A DNA stretch of 64,000 nt. It comes from an uncultured Williamsia sp. (GTDB lineage Bacteria > Actinomycetota > Actinomycetes > Mycobacteriales > Mycobacteriaceae). Every line of letters starts with the position of its first letter. Within the stretch, counting starts at the first letter, position 1. Below, piece by piece: positions 21,023-29,695 of this stretch. The position numbers and the translations under genes are program-made. A model generated the notes under the pieces. That model worked only from the letters and a program-made list of their open reading frames with translations. It ran no database searches and had not been told where the DNA came from. The stretch is taken from positions 186,001-250,000 of the forward strand of contig NZ_CANLWM010000007.1 in assembly GCF_947494875.1 (NCBI RefSeq). Direction: 5' to 3'.

Positions 21023-21864
21023 AGGCCCACCGTGCCCGAGATCGTGGTCGTCGACGCGCCGCCCACCCAGATGTCGGTGCCGTCGTCGTCGACGAACACG
21101 CGACCCGCGCGGCCGAGCGCCGTGCCCTGCGCCGCGACGTAGCGCGCGGGGACCTCGCCGACCGACCGCAGCCAGACGGCGAACCCGGCGTTGAGGCTGC
21201 CGGTCACCGGGTCCTCCGGCACCCCGTCGCCGGGCGCGAACGCGCGCACCTCGTAGTCGACGCCCTCGGGGCCATCGCGATGGGCACCGATGAGGCCGAC
21301 CTCGTGGTGGCCGAGCGCGGCGAAGTCGGGACGGACGGCGAGAACGCGCTCCGCCGACGTGAGCATCAGGCCGATCCACCCCGGGCCGTTGTCGACCCAG
21401 TTGCTCGCGACGACGTCGGACGGGGCGAGCCCGAGTGCGGTGCGGATCTCGGCGAGCACGGTCTCGTCGACGGGCCCCGACCGCCGCAGTGGCGGCGCCG
21501 CGAACGCGAGACGGTCGCCGTCGCGCCGGATGGTGACCAGACCGATCCCGCACTCCTGCACGATCACGTCGCCGGCGGGCAGCCCGCCGGACTCGAGCCA
21601 CGCGTGCGCCGACCCGAGTGTCGGATGACCGGCGAACGGCAGTTCCCCGCCCGGGGTGAAGATGCGCAGTCGGTAGTCGGCCGACGAGTCCGTCGGCGGC
21701 AGCACGAACGTCGTCTCCGACAGGTTCGTCCAGCGGGCGAACGCGGCCATGGTCGCGTCGTCGACGTCCGTGCCGTCGAGGACGACGGCCACGGGGTTGC
21801 CCGTGAGCGGACCCGACGTGAACACGTCGACCTGGGCGAAGGGACGGGTGGTCGGTGTGGTCAC
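21019..21864 (-). CDS. PhzF-family isomerase/epimerase-like protein
   Basis: 281 residues with the two-domain PhzF fold: QVDVFTSGPLTGNPVAVVL at the N-terminus, Glu50 in NLSETTFV as the catalytic acid/base, GHPTLGSAHAWL, and EDPVTGSLNAGFAVWL in the second domain. Known members isomerise a phenazine precursor or epimerise diaminopimelate-like substrates, but most are of unknown substrate, as here; there is no phenazine cluster. It starts at GTG 21864 and is translationally coupled to tatD. Confidence 0.88.
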   Translation of the reverse strand: MTTPTTRPFAQVDVFTSGPLTGNPVAVVLDGTDVDDATMAAFARWTNLSETTFVLPPTDSSADYRLRIFTPGGELPFAGHPTLGSAHAWLESGGLPAGDVIVQECGIGLVTIRRDGDRLAFAAPPLRRSGPVDETVLAEIRTALGLAPSDVVASNWVDNGPGWIGLMLTSAERVLAVRPDFAALGHHEVGLIGAHRDGPEGVDYEVRAFAPGDGVPEDPVTGSLNAGFAVWLRSVGEVPARYVAAQGTALGRAGRVFVDDDGTDIWVGGASTTTISGTVGL

Positions 21865-21915
21865 GAGGTCATCGTGTCAGGTGGCATCGCCTGCATGCGA
21901 CGAGGTTTCCCGGCG

Positions 21916-21921
21916 TAGCGT
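21916..21921 (+). promoter_or_regulatory. -10 element TAGCGT before GNAT gene
   Basis: TAGCGT lies 9 nt before ATG 21931, at the long end of leaderless spacing; no ribosome-binding site is visible between them. Confidence 0.35.
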
Positions 21922-21930
21922 TCGCGATCG

Positions 21931-22410
21931 ATGTCCAGCCATGACTCCTCGCCGACGGTGTGGGTGTCGCGGGTCGGCGACGACGACGCCGACCTCGCCG
22001 AACTCCTCCGGCGCACGGTCGCCGAGCTCACCGCCCGCTATCCCACCTACCACCCGGAGCCGTTCGTCGACGACGCCGAATACTTCGTCGCCCGCCTCGA
22101 CGGCCGACCCGTGGGGTGCATCGCCCTCGTCGTCCACGACGACCTCCCCGGCGTCGGCGAGGTGAAGCGGCTCTACGTCGACGACACCGCCCGCCGCGCC
22201 GGCGTGGCCCAGGCGTTGATGTCCTCGCTGGAGGCGCGCGCCGGGGCACGAGGGCTGACGCGGATCGTCCTCGAGACCGGGAACCGTCAACCCGAGGCGG
22301 TCGCGCTGTACGAGCGCCTGGGGTACGCCGTCGTCGACCCCTATCACCCGCAGGGCTGGAACGAGGTCAGCATCTTCATGGCCCGGGATCTGGCGCCGAC
22401 GCAAGAGTGA
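21931..22410 (+). CDS. GNAT family N-acetyltransferase
   Basis: 159 residues of a single GNAT domain. The acetyl-CoA-binding segment is VKRLYVDDTARRAGVAQALMSSLEARA, followed by LETGNRQPEAVALYERLGY, the usual C-terminal part. The substrate is unknown. It is divergent from the PhzF-like gene and followed 16 bp later by the TetR gene, whose operator abuts it, but expression is probably separate. Confidence 0.85.
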   Translation: MSSHDSSPTVWVSRVGDDDADLAELLRRTVAELTARYPTYHPEPFVDDAEYFVARLDGRPVGCIALVVHDDLPGVGEVKRLYVDDTARRAGVAQALMSSLEARAGARGLTRIVLETGNRQPEAVALYERLGYAVVDPYHPQGWNEVSIFMARDLAPTQE

Positions 22411-22426
22411 GTGTACGGTCACTCAC
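22407..22426. promoter_or_regulatory. Operator-like palindrome and -10 of the TetR gene
   Basis: GTGAGTG (22407-22413) and CACTCAC (22420-22426) are a perfect 7-bp inverted repeat around TACGGT, itself a TANNNT -10 element. The right arm ends at the base before ATG 22427. A repressor bound here would cover the promoter and start codon, so autoregulation by the adjacent TetR protein is likely. The gene would be leaderless. Confidence 0.65.
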
Positions 22427-22990
22427 ATGTCCGGGACCCGCACGTTGTCGACCGCCGAGGAACGCACCGACGCCCTCGTGCGGGCCGCCGTCCGCGTCTT
22501 CGCCACAGCCGGGTTCCACGCCACGCCGACCACAGCGGTCGCCCAGGAGGCCGGGATCTCCACCGCGTACGCGTTCAAGCTCTTCCCCACCAAGGTCGAC
22601 CTGTTCGTCGCCGCCGTCGACGCCTGTTACGACCGCATCGAGGAGACGCTGCGCGCAGCTGCTCGCCCCGGGGTGACCGGACGCGCCGCGCTCGAGAACC
22701 TGGGCAGCGCCTACGCGGCGCTCATCGCCGACCGCACGCTGCTGATGCTGCAGGTGCACGCGGTCGCGGCGACCTCCGAGCCGCAGATCCGTGACGCCGT
22801 CCGACGCGGTGTCGCCCGTACGGTCACCGTGGCACAGGAGCTCAGCGACGCGCCGGCGGAAGAGATCCAGCGATTCCTCGCCGTCGGCCAGCTCTGCCAT
22901 CTCCTGACCGCGATCGATGCGTTCGCTCTCGACGACCCGTGGGCCACGACGGTGACCGAGGGCATCGAGCACGCCGCGCCCCACCCCTGA
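22427..22990 (+). CDS. TetR-family transcriptional regulator
   Basis: 187 residues. The N-terminal helix-turn-helix is VRVFATAGFHATPTTAVAQEAGISTAYAFKLFPTKVDLFVAAVD (split here across ~residues 21-64; YAFKLFPTK is the recognition-helix end). The C-terminal ligand domain is Ala/Leu-rich with no recognised specificity. An operator-like palindrome overlaps its own start and a related box lies before the downstream epimerase gene, so both are probable targets. Confidence 0.9.
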   Translation: MSGTRTLSTAEERTDALVRAAVRVFATAGFHATPTTAVAQEAGISTAYAFKLFPTKVDLFVAAVDACYDRIEETLRAAARPGVTGRAALENLGSAYAALIADRTLLMLQVHAVAATSEPQIRDAVRRGVARTVTVAQELSDAPAEEIQRFLAVGQLCHLLTAIDAFALDDPWATTVTEGIEHAAPHP

Positions 22991-22993
22991 TCC

Positions 22994-23014
22994 CCCGACA
23001 CCGCCGATGTCGGG
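22994..23014 (+). terminator. Stem-loop after the TetR gene
   Basis: CCCGACA and TGTCGGG form a 7-bp stem with a 7-nt loop beginning 3 nt after the TetR stop. There is no U-tract, so termination is only probable. Confidence 0.4.
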
Positions 23015-23030
23015 TATCGCCGCCGCTCAT

Positions 23031-23050
23031 AGTGAGTGACTGATCACTGA
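23031..23050. promoter_or_regulatory. Second GTGAGTGA box before the epimerase gene
   Basis: AGTGAGTGAC followed by TGATCACTGA. It shares the GTGAGTG half-site of the operator at 22407-22426, with an imperfect opposite half (TCACTGA), and lies directly before the AAAGG ribosome-binding site of the downstream gene. Probably a target of the same TetR protein. Confidence 0.5.
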
Positions 23051-23060
23051 AAGGTTCACC

Positions 23061-24029
23061 ATGTCCACCACACCCCTGCACGTCGTCCTCGGCGCCGGCC
23101 CCGCCGGCACCGCGACCGTCACCGAACTGCGTCGCCGCGGTCTGCGCACCCGCCATGTCTCCCGCTCCCCCGTCGTCGTCGAGGACCCCGCCGTCGAGAC
23201 CGTCGTCGCCGACGTGTCGGACCCGGAGGCGGCGATCTCCGCGACCGACGGGGCGGCGACGATCTACCACGCGGTCAACGTGCCGTATCACCGTCAGATC
23301 GCGGAGATGCCGGTCATCGCCGACGCGATCATCGGCGCTGCAGCCCACCACGACGCGACCCTCGTCGTCCTCGACACCCTTTACCCCTACGGCACCGCCG
23401 AGGGTGACCGCATCACCGAGTCGACGCCGTGGGCCGCGACGACCCGTAAGGGCCGGATGCGTGCGGACCTCGACCGTCGCTACCTCGGCGAGCACGAGCG
23501 TGGCCGCATCCGTGTCGGTCTGGGACGCTCCGCCGACTTCTTCGGTCCCGGCGTCTGGTCGTCGACCCTGGGTGCCGGGTTCTTCCCGCAGGCGCTCACG
23601 GGGGAGCCCGTGGTGGCGTTCGGCGACATCGACCTGCCGCACTCCTACAGCTACGTCCCCGACGTCGCAGCCGGGTTGGTGACCCTCGGCACCGACAGCC
23701 GCGCCCTCGGGCGGGTCTGGCACCTGCCGACCGTGCCGGCGGTGTCGACCGCCGAGGTCCACCGTCGGGTCGGCTCGATGCTGGGCCGTTCCCTCGAGGC
23801 GCTGGTGCTCGACGAGCCGCAGCCGATCGGCGGGTTCGACGAGCAGTTCATGGCCGAGTACGCCGAGATGTTCTATCAGCACCGGATCCCGCAGAACATG
23901 GTGTCGACGGCGTTCGAGACGACCTTCGGCGTCGCGCCGACACCGCTCGACGAGGCGCTCTCGACCACACTGCGGTGGTTCAGCCAGATGACACCCGCCG
24001 TTGGGGTGCAGGAGGTCTCGAATCGCTAA
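23061..24029 (+). CDS. NAD-dependent epimerase/dehydratase family protein
   Basis: 322 residues, extended SDR/atypical NmrA-like fold. The nucleotide-binding motif is GAGPAGTAT at ~11-19; the conserved Tyr-x-x-x-Lys region is altered (LYPYGTAEGDRI instead), so it belongs to an atypical branch and catalysis cannot be assumed. ATG 23061 follows AAAGG. It lies downstream of a TetR gene with a shared operator-like box, suggesting ligand-induced expression. Substrate unknown. Confidence 0.8.
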   Translation: MSTTPLHVVLGAGPAGTATVTELRRRGLRTRHVSRSPVVVEDPAVETVVADVSDPEAAISATDGAATIYHAVNVPYHRQIAEMPVIADAIIGAAAHHDATLVVLDTLYPYGTAEGDRITESTPWAATTRKGRMRADLDRRYLGEHERGRIRVGLGRSADFFGPGVWSSTLGAGFFPQALTGEPVVAFGDIDLPHSYSYVPDVAAGLVTLGTDSRALGRVWHLPTVPAVSTAEVHRRVGSMLGRSLEALVLDEPQPIGGFDEQFMAEYAEMFYQHRIPQNMVSTAFETTFGVAPTPLDEALSTTLRWFSQMTPAVGVQEVSNR

Positions 24030-24032
24030 CGT
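24027..24032 (+). promoter_or_regulatory. -10 element TAACGT before GDPD gene
   Basis: TAACGT, formed partly by the stop codon of the epimerase gene, lies 8 nt before GTG 24041 with no ribosome-binding site between; predicts a leaderless transcript. Confidence 0.4.
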
Positions 24033-24040
24033 CGTCCGCC

Positions 24041-25078
24041 GTGCGCGCCCGCCGATTCGTCCTCGCCGCCCTCCTGACGACACTGCTTGTCGCCGGCGCG
24101 GGCTGGGCTCCCGCCCGCCCCGCGCCGGCGTTCGACCTGCAGGCTCATCGCGGCGGCATCGGGTTGACGACGGAGTCGACGCTCGATGCGTTCGACACCG
24201 CTCTGCGTCTCGGCGTCACCACACTGGAGCTCGACACCCAGGTGACCCGCGACCTGCGCGTGGTCATCTCTCACGACCGTCAGATCTCGCGGGACAAGTG
24301 TGCCGACACCGCGCCCGCCGGCCCGGGTGACCCGCAGTTCCCGTACGTCGGGAAATACATCCGCGACCTGTCGCTCGCCCAGATCCGCACACTCGACTGC
24401 GGTTTTCGGCAGCTGCCCCAGTTCCCCACCCAGCGGCGGGTCCCCGGCGCGCGACTGCTCGAGCTGCACCAGTTGTTCGACCTCATCCGCGAGCGGCGGG
24501 CGTTCGGCGTCCGGATGAACATCGAGACGAAGGTGGAGGCAGGGTCCCCCGAACAGACCCAACCGCGCGAGCTGTTCGTCGGGCGGGTGTGGTCGGAGAT
24601 CGCCCGGTCCGGTCTCGCCCGCCAGGTCACCGTCCAGAGCTTCGACTGGGGCGCGCTGCGGGTGATGCACCGCCTGGCCCCGACGATCCCGCTCGTCGCG
24701 CTCAGCAACCGCGACTTCCTGCAGGTCGGGCAACCGGGCCGGTCTCCGTGGCTCGGTGGGCTCGACGCCGACGACGTCGGAGGCGACCTGGTGCGCGCGG
24801 CCCGTGCGATCCCCGGCGTCACCGCGATCTCGCCGGTGCAGGGTTTCCCGCAGGACGGGCGGATCGGGGACGGGACGTTCACTCCCTACCCGGACCGACG
24901 GATGGTCGACGACGCCCACCGCGCCGGGCTGCGGGTCATCCCGTGGACCGTCGATGACCCCGCCACGATGCGTCACTTCATCGACCTCGGCGTCGACGGC
25001 CTCATCACCGACTACCCCGACCGCCTGCGGACCGTGATGGCGCAGGCGGGTCTCCGCCTGCCTCGCGCGGTGCCGTGA
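24041..25078 (+). CDS. Secreted glycerophosphodiester phosphodiesterase
   Basis: 345 residues from GTG 24041. A signal peptide (RARRFVLAALLTTLLVAGAGWAPARPAPA) is followed at once by the GDPD core: LQAHRGG with the catalytic His, ESTLDAFDTAL with a metal-binding Glu, TTLELDTQVTRD, and ISHDRQ with the second His. It hydrolyses glycerophosphodiesters from phospholipid head groups outside the membrane, releasing glycerol 3-phosphate. The C-terminal GVDGLITDYPDRL is the usual family ending. The gene follows the epimerase gene by 11 nt. Confidence 0.92.
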   Translation: MRARRFVLAALLTTLLVAGAGWAPARPAPAFDLQAHRGGIGLTTESTLDAFDTALRLGVTTLELDTQVTRDLRVVISHDRQISRDKCADTAPAGPGDPQFPYVGKYIRDLSLAQIRTLDCGFRQLPQFPTQRRVPGARLLELHQLFDLIRERRAFGVRMNIETKVEAGSPEQTQPRELFVGRVWSEIARSGLARQVTVQSFDWGALRVMHRLAPTIPLVALSNRDFLQVGQPGRSPWLGGLDADDVGGDLVRAARAIPGVTAISPVQGFPQDGRIGDGTFTPYPDRRMVDDAHRAGLRVIPWTVDDPATMRHFIDLGVDGLITDYPDRLRTVMAQAGLRLPRAVP

Positions 25079-25089
25079 CCCGTCCTGAC

Positions 25090-25095
25090 TATCGT
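25090..25095 (+). promoter_or_regulatory. -10 element TATCGT before hydrolase gene
   Basis: TATCGT is 7 nt before ATG 25103; no ribosome-binding site. Leaderless geometry identical to that of prfC. Confidence 0.55.
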
Positions 25096-25102
25096 CGATC
25101 GC

Positions 25103-26041
25103 ATGCAGATGCGGACGGGGAGAGCGCAGGTCGGGACCGCCGAGATCGATGGCAAGCGCCACGAGATCGAGATCTACTACGAAGACCTCGGTGACGAGAC
25201 CGCCCCGCCGATCCTTCTCGTCATGGGGCTCTCGGCGCAGCTGACGGTCTGGCCCGTCGGGTTCTGCGAGGCCCTGGTGGACGCGGGGTTCCGGGTGATC
25301 CGGTTCGACAACCGCGACATCGGACTGTCGACCCACCTCGACGGTGTCCGGGTGCGCGGCTCACTGATCCCGCGCCTCATCCGCACCGAACTCGGGTTCG
25401 GCAGCCCTGTCCCCTACACGGTCGTCGACATGGCGGCCGACGCCATCGGCCTGCTCGACCACCTCGGTCTGGACCGCGTGCACGTCGTCGGGGCGTCGAT
25501 GGGCGGCATGATCGCGCAGGTCGTCGCGGGCAAGTACCCCGAGCGCACCCTGTCCGCGGCGATCATCTTCTCCTCGACGCTGCAGATGTTCCTGCCGCCG
25601 CCGGCGCCGGAGAAGCTGATGGCGTTGCTGTCCGGCCCGGGCAAGGGCGCGACGCGCGAGGAGTACATCGCGGCGTCGGCGAAGGCACTGCAGACCATCG
25701 GCAGCCCCGGTTACCCGCTCTCCGACGACGAGGCGTGGGAGCTCGCGGCCTCGTTCCACGACCGCGCGTTCGACCCCGCCGGCGTCATGCGGCAGTCGGC
25801 GGCCGTCATGGGCAGCGGCAGCCTGCGCCGCTACGCCCGCGCGATCACCGCCCCGACGGTCGTCATCCACGGCCGGGCCGACACCCTGATGCGCCCGGCG
25901 GGCGGCAAGGCCATCGCCCACGCCGTCCGCGACTCCCGACTGCTCCTGCTCGACGGGATGGGCCACGACCTGCCCGAGCCGCTGTGGCCGCAGATCGTCG
26001 GCGCCATCACCGACAACATCGCCCGGACGGCGACTGTCTAA
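25103..26041 (+). CDS. Alpha/beta-hydrolase
   Basis: 312 residues. The catalytic triad is Ser132 (GASMGG), Asp260 (HGRADTL) and His288 (GMGHD), with the oxyanion-hole segment [13 protein letters not shown] and the [10 protein letters not shown] strand. It resembles the TesA/aclacinomycin-methylesterase type of hydrolases common in actinobacteria; the substrate is unknown. It is followed by metG, whose -10 element includes this gene's stop codon. Confidence 0.88.
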   Translation: MQMRTGRAQVGTAEIDGKRHEIEIYYEDLGDETAPPILLVMGLSAQLTVWPVGFCEALVDAGFRVIRFDNRDIGLSTHLDGVRVRGSLIPRLIRTELGFGSPVPYTVVDMAADAIGLLDHLGLDRVHVVGASMGGMIAQVVAGKYPERTLSAAIIFSSTLQMFLPPPAPEKLMALLSGPGKGATREEYIAASAKALQTIGSPGYPLSDDEAWELAASFHDRAFDPAGVMRQSAAVMGSGSLRRYARAITAPTVVIHGRADTLMRPAGGKAIAHAVRDSRLLLLDGMGHDLPEPLWPQIVGAITDNIARTATV

Positions 26042-26044
26042 GCT
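26039..26044 (+). promoter_or_regulatory. -10 element TAAGCT before metG
   Basis: TAAGCT begins with the stop codon of the upstream hydrolase and lies 8 nt before ATG 26053; no ribosome-binding site is visible. Leaderless transcript predicted. Confidence 0.45.
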
Positions 26045-26052
26045 GGCCCATC

Positions 26053-27606
26053 ATGGCTGACGACACCGCGACCCCGTTCTATGTGACGACCGCCATCGCC
26101 TACCCGAACGGTGTCCCCCACATCGGCCACGCCTACGAGTACGTCTCGACCGACGCGATCGCCAGGTTCAAGCGGCTCGACGGCTTCGACGTCCGATTCC
26201 TCACCGGGACCGACGAACACGGCCAGAAGATGCAGCAGACCGCTGCCGCCGAGGGCATCCCGACTCGTGAGCTCGCCGACCGCAACGCCGCCGCGTTCCG
26301 CGCGATGCAGGAGACGCTCGGCAGCAGCTTCGACCGATTCATCCGCACCACCGACGCCGACCACGAGGTCGCGAGCCAGGAGCTGTGGCGCCGCATGGCC
26401 GACGCAGGCGACATCTACCTCGACACGTTCAGCGGGTGGTACTCCGTCCGTGACGAGGCCTACTACGGCGAGGACGAGCTGACGACGCTCGAGGACGGCA
26501 GTCGGATCGCCACCGCCACACAGACCCCCGTCGAGTGGACCGAGGAGGCCAGCTACTTCTTCCGGCTGTCGGCCTACCAGGACAAGCTGTTGGCGCTCTA
26601 CGAGTCCCGGCCCGAGTTCATCGGGCCGGCCACACGGCGCAACGAGGTCGCGAGCTTCGTCGCGGGCGGCCTCCGGGACCTGTCGATCTCGCGCACCACC
26701 TTCGACTGGGGCGTCCCGGTTCCCGGCGACCCCGACCACGTCATGTACGTCTGGGTCGACGCGCTGACCAACTACCTCACCGGCGTCGGTTTCCCCGACA
26801 CCGATCCCGCTCTGCTGGAACGGTTCTGGCCCGCCGACCTGCACGTCATCGGCAAGGACATCGTCCGGTTCCACTGCGTGTACTGGCCCGCGTTCCTGAT
26901 GAGCGCCGGGATCGAGCTGCCGAGGCGGGTGTTCGCGCACGGCTTCCTGTTCAACAAGGGCGAGAAGATGAGCAAGTCGGTCGGCAACGTCGTCGACCCG
27001 TACGCGCTCGTCGAGCAGTACGGCCTCGACCCGCTGCGCTTCTTCCTGTTGCGCGAGGTGTCCTACGGCCAGGACGGCAGCTACTCGCACGACGCGATCG
27101 TGTCGCGGATCAACGCCGACCTCGCCAACGAGTTCGGCAACCTCGCGCAGCGCTCGCTGTCGATGATCGCGAAGAACTTCGACGGAGCGGTCCCCGAGCC
27201 CGGCGAGTTCACCGACGACGACACCGCACTGCTCGCCCGGGCCGACGGTCTGCTGGAGAAGGTGCGCGCCGAGTTCGACGTGCAGGCCATGCATCTCGCC
27301 CTCGAGGCGATGTGGGAGGTGCTCGGCGAGACGAACAGGTACATCTCGGCGCAGGAACCGTGGAAACTCGCCAAGACGGACCTGCCGCGCGCGGGAACCG
27401 TCCTCTACGTGTGCGCCGAGGTGGTGCGGATCGTCGCGATGCTGGCGCAGCCGGTGATGCCGGGATCGACGGGTCGAATCCTCGATCTCCTGGCCGTCGA
27501 CGAAAACTCCCGTACCTTCGCTCACCTCGGCGACCGCCTCACCGCGGGTGCCGCACTGCCGAAACCGACACCGGTGTTCCCGCGCTACGACGACTCCCGC
27601 GACTGA
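26053..27606 (+). CDS. metG: Methionyl-tRNA synthetase
   Basis: 517 residues, close to the 519 of M. tuberculosis. Class I signature PHIGH at 22-26 and KMSKS at 305-309. The anticodon-binding alpha-helical domain follows (~380-515). There are no zinc-binding cysteine pairs in the connective domain, so it is the zinc-free type, and it lacks the C-terminal dimerisation domain. The start at ATG 26053 gives the family N-terminus ([12 protein letters not shown]). In M. tuberculosis metG and the tatD-rpfB block are neighbours too. Confidence 0.97.
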   Translation: MADDTATPFYVTTAIAYPNGVPHIGHAYEYVSTDAIARFKRLDGFDVRFLTGTDEHGQKMQQTAAAEGIPTRELADRNAAAFRAMQETLGSSFDRFIRTTDADHEVASQELWRRMADAGDIYLDTFSGWYSVRDEAYYGEDELTTLEDGSRIATATQTPVEWTEEASYFFRLSAYQDKLLALYESRPEFIGPATRRNEVASFVAGGLRDLSISRTTFDWGVPVPGDPDHVMYVWVDALTNYLTGVGFPDTDPALLERFWPADLHVIGKDIVRFHCVYWPAFLMSAGIELPRRVFAHGFLFNKGEKMSKSVGNVVDPYALVEQYGLDPLRFFLLREVSYGQDGSYSHDAIVSRINADLANEFGNLAQRSLSMIAKNFDGAVPEPGEFTDDDTALLARADGLLEKVRAEFDVQAMHLALEAMWEVLGETNRYISAQEPWKLAKTDLPRAGTVLYVCAEVVRIVAMLAQPVMPGSTGRILDLLAVDENSRTFAHLGDRLTAGAALPKPTPVFPRYDDSRD

Positions 27607-27614
27607 CAGCTGCC

Positions 27615-28799
27615 ATGACGACCGAGGTGCTCGGTCCCGGTCGCAGCGCCGTCGACGTCCTGGGGTCCCTCGCCGATCACGCACGCACACACGGGATCCC
27701 GCCCCCGGCGGCGCTCGTCGGCGACTGGCTGGACGCCGAGGCGGTGATCGCGCCCTCGTTGGAGGTGGTCGCGGGACTCGGACCGTCGACGCACCCGGAC
27801 CGGTTCTGGTTCGGCGCACTGTCTTTCCCCGACCGCACCGCTCAGGTCCGGCTGCCGGCCGTGCTCGGCGGCACGTGTGACGCCGTTCTGTTCCTGCGGG
27901 ACGGGGTGTGGCACCACGCCTCGTCGACGGGTGCCCGATGTCCGGATGCACTGCGCGTCAGTGTGACCGACCACCCGCCGGTCATCGAGGAGTGGACGGC
28001 CCGGTGGCGCGCACCTGACCGGGACCACCATGAGCGCGCGATCCTCTCGTGTCTGGACGCGATCGCGGCCGGCGAGATCTACCAGGCCTGTGTGTGCAGT
28101 CGGTTCACCGGACACCTGCGCGGGGAGCCCGTCGACCTGTTCCGCGACGGGGTGACGCGGACGTCGCCCCGGAAAGCCGCGTTCCTCACGGGCGCATGGG
28201 GTTCGGTCGTCTCGTTCTCGCCCGAGACCTACCTCCGGCGGGTCGGCGACGTGGTCTCGTCGAGTCCCATCAAGGGCACATTGCCGCTGTCCGAGGACCC
28301 CGCTCTCCTGCGTGCGTCGGTCAAGGACGTCGCCGAGAACATCATGATCGTCGACCTGGTCCGCAACGACCTCGGGCGGGTCGCGGTGCCCGGCACCGTC
28401 ACCGTCCCCGAGTTGCTGTCCGTGCACGCCGCGCCGGGCGTCTGGCACCTCGTGTCGACCGTGACCGCCCACGTGTCGCCGTCCGTCGACACCGACGCAC
28501 TGCTCGACGCGACGTTCCCACCCGGCTCGGTGACCGGCACCCCGAAGCTCCGTGCGCGAGAACTGCTGTCGGACTGGGAGACCGACGCCCGTGGGGTCTA
28601 CTGCGGCGCGATCGGGGTCCGCGCACCCGACGGCGACCTCGACCTGTCCGTCGCGATCCGCACCGTCGAGATCACCCCCGACGGCGCGATGGGTCTCGGC
28701 GTGGGCGGCGGCATCACCATCGACTCCGACCCGTCGCGGGAGTGGCAGGAATGTCTGGACAAGGCGGCGTCGATCATCGGCCTGACGCACTCCCGGTGA
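27615..28799 (+). CDS. pabB: Aminodeoxychorismate synthase component I
   Basis: 394 residues of the chorismate-binding fold. PIKGT at 218-222 carries Lys220, the nucleophile that marks aminodeoxychorismate synthase and separates it from anthranilate synthase (PIAGT); GEIYQAC and FPPGSVTGTPK are the other conserved parts. It supplies 4-amino-4-deoxychorismate for p-aminobenzoate and folate. It starts 8 nt after metG and is probably cotranscribed. No glutamine amidotransferase gene is adjacent; the partner must be elsewhere. Confidence 0.93.
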   Translation: MTTEVLGPGRSAVDVLGSLADHARTHGIPPPAALVGDWLDAEAVIAPSLEVVAGLGPSTHPDRFWFGALSFPDRTAQVRLPAVLGGTCDAVLFLRDGVWHHASSTGARCPDALRVSVTDHPPVIEEWTARWRAPDRDHHERAILSCLDAIAAGEIYQACVCSRFTGHLRGEPVDLFRDGVTRTSPRKAAFLTGAWGSVVSFSPETYLRRVGDVVSSSPIKGTLPLSEDPALLRASVKDVAENIMIVDLVRNDLGRVAVPGTVTVPELLSVHAAPGVWHLVSTVTAHVSPSVDTDALLDATFPPGSVTGTPKLRARELLSDWETDARGVYCGAIGVRAPDGDLDLSVAIRTVEITPDGAMGLGVGGGITIDSDPSREWQECLDKAASIIGLTHSR

Positions 28800-28803
28800 C
28801 GGT

Positions 28804-29670
28804 TCAGCGCGCGGCGAGAACCGCCTCGTAGAGGTCGCGACGCCCCACGCCTGCGCGCGCGGCCACCTGGGCGCAGGCGTCCTTGAGTCGCGCGCCGTCG
28901 GCGACGAGGGCCTCGACCTCCCCGACGAGGTCGGCCGGGTCCGCCTCGGTCGCGACCGCGCCCTCCACGACGACGGTGATCTCACCGCGTACGCCATCGG
29001 CCGCCCAGGCCGCCAGCTCGGCGAGCGGGCCGCGCCGGACCTCTTCGTAGGTCTTGGTCAGCTCCCGACAGACGGCCGCGCGGCGGTCGGGACCCAGCAC
29101 GGTGACCGCGTCGGCCAGACAGTCGGCCAGGCGATGCGGGGACTCGAAGAACACGACGGTCCGCGGCTGTGTGGCGAGCTCGGCCAGCCACGACCGGCGT
29201 GCGGACCCCTTCCGCGGCGCGAACCCGTCGAAGCAGAACCGTTCGACGGGCAACCCCGACAGCGCGAGCGCCGTCGTCACCGCCGACGGGCCCGGCAGAC
29301 AGGTGACCGGCAGACCGGCGTCCACACAGGCGACGACGAGGCGGTACCCCGGGTCGCTGACCGACGGCATGCCCGCGTCGGTGACGAGCAGGACCCGCGA
29401 TCCGGCCGCGACCTCCTCGACGAGGCCGGGGGCTCGGCGTTCCTCCACCTGGTCGTAGTAGCTGACGACACGCCCGGTGATCGTGACGTCCAGGGCGGCA
29501 GCCAGGGCACGCGTGCGCCGTGTGTCCTCGGCGGCGACGACGTCGGCGCTGCTCAATGCCTCCCGGAGCCGTGGCGAGGCGTCGTCGGCGCGGCCCATCG
29601 GGGTCGCGGCCAGGATCAGACAACCCGGGCGCGCAGCCGGGTCGGCGTCGCCGTCATCCGTGGTCCCCAT
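28804..29670 (-). CDS. rsmI: 16S rRNA 2'-O-ribose C1402 methyltransferase
   Basis: 288 residues, tetrapyrrole-methylase fold. Conserved segments: CLILAATPMG at the N-terminus, AEDTRRTRAL, TDAGMPSVSDPGYRLV, LPGPSAVTTALALSGLP and FEGFAPRK-type FDGFAPRKG. It methylates the ribose of C1402 in 16S rRNA. ATG 29670 is preceded by a TANNNT element only 8 nt away. It is divergent from pmt, an arrangement kept in mycobacteria (Rv1003/Rv1002c). Confidence 0.95.
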   Translation of the reverse strand: MGTTDDGDADPAARPGCLILAATPMGRADDASPRLREALSSADVVAAEDTRRTRALAAALDVTITGRVVSYYDQVEERRAPGLVEEVAAGSRVLLVTDAGMPSVSDPGYRLVVACVDAGLPVTCLPGPSAVTTALALSGLPVERFCFDGFAPRKGSARRSWLAELATQPRTVVFFESPHRLADCLADAVTVLGPDRRAAVCRELTKTYEEVRRGPLAELAAWAADGVRGEITVVVEGAVATEADPADLVGEVEALVADGARLKDACAQVAARAGVGRRDLYEAVLAAR

Positions 29671-29695
29671 CGTCGGACAGCCTACGATCGTGCGG
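29671..29695. promoter_or_regulatory. 25-bp divergent leaderless promoter between rsmI and pmt
   Basis: The whole intergenic gap holds two face-to-face -10 elements: TACGAT (29683-29688, plus) 7 nt before GTG of pmt, and TAGGCT (29684-29679, minus) 8 nt before ATG of rsmI. They overlap by two bases, so the two polymerases must exclude each other. Confidence 0.6.
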
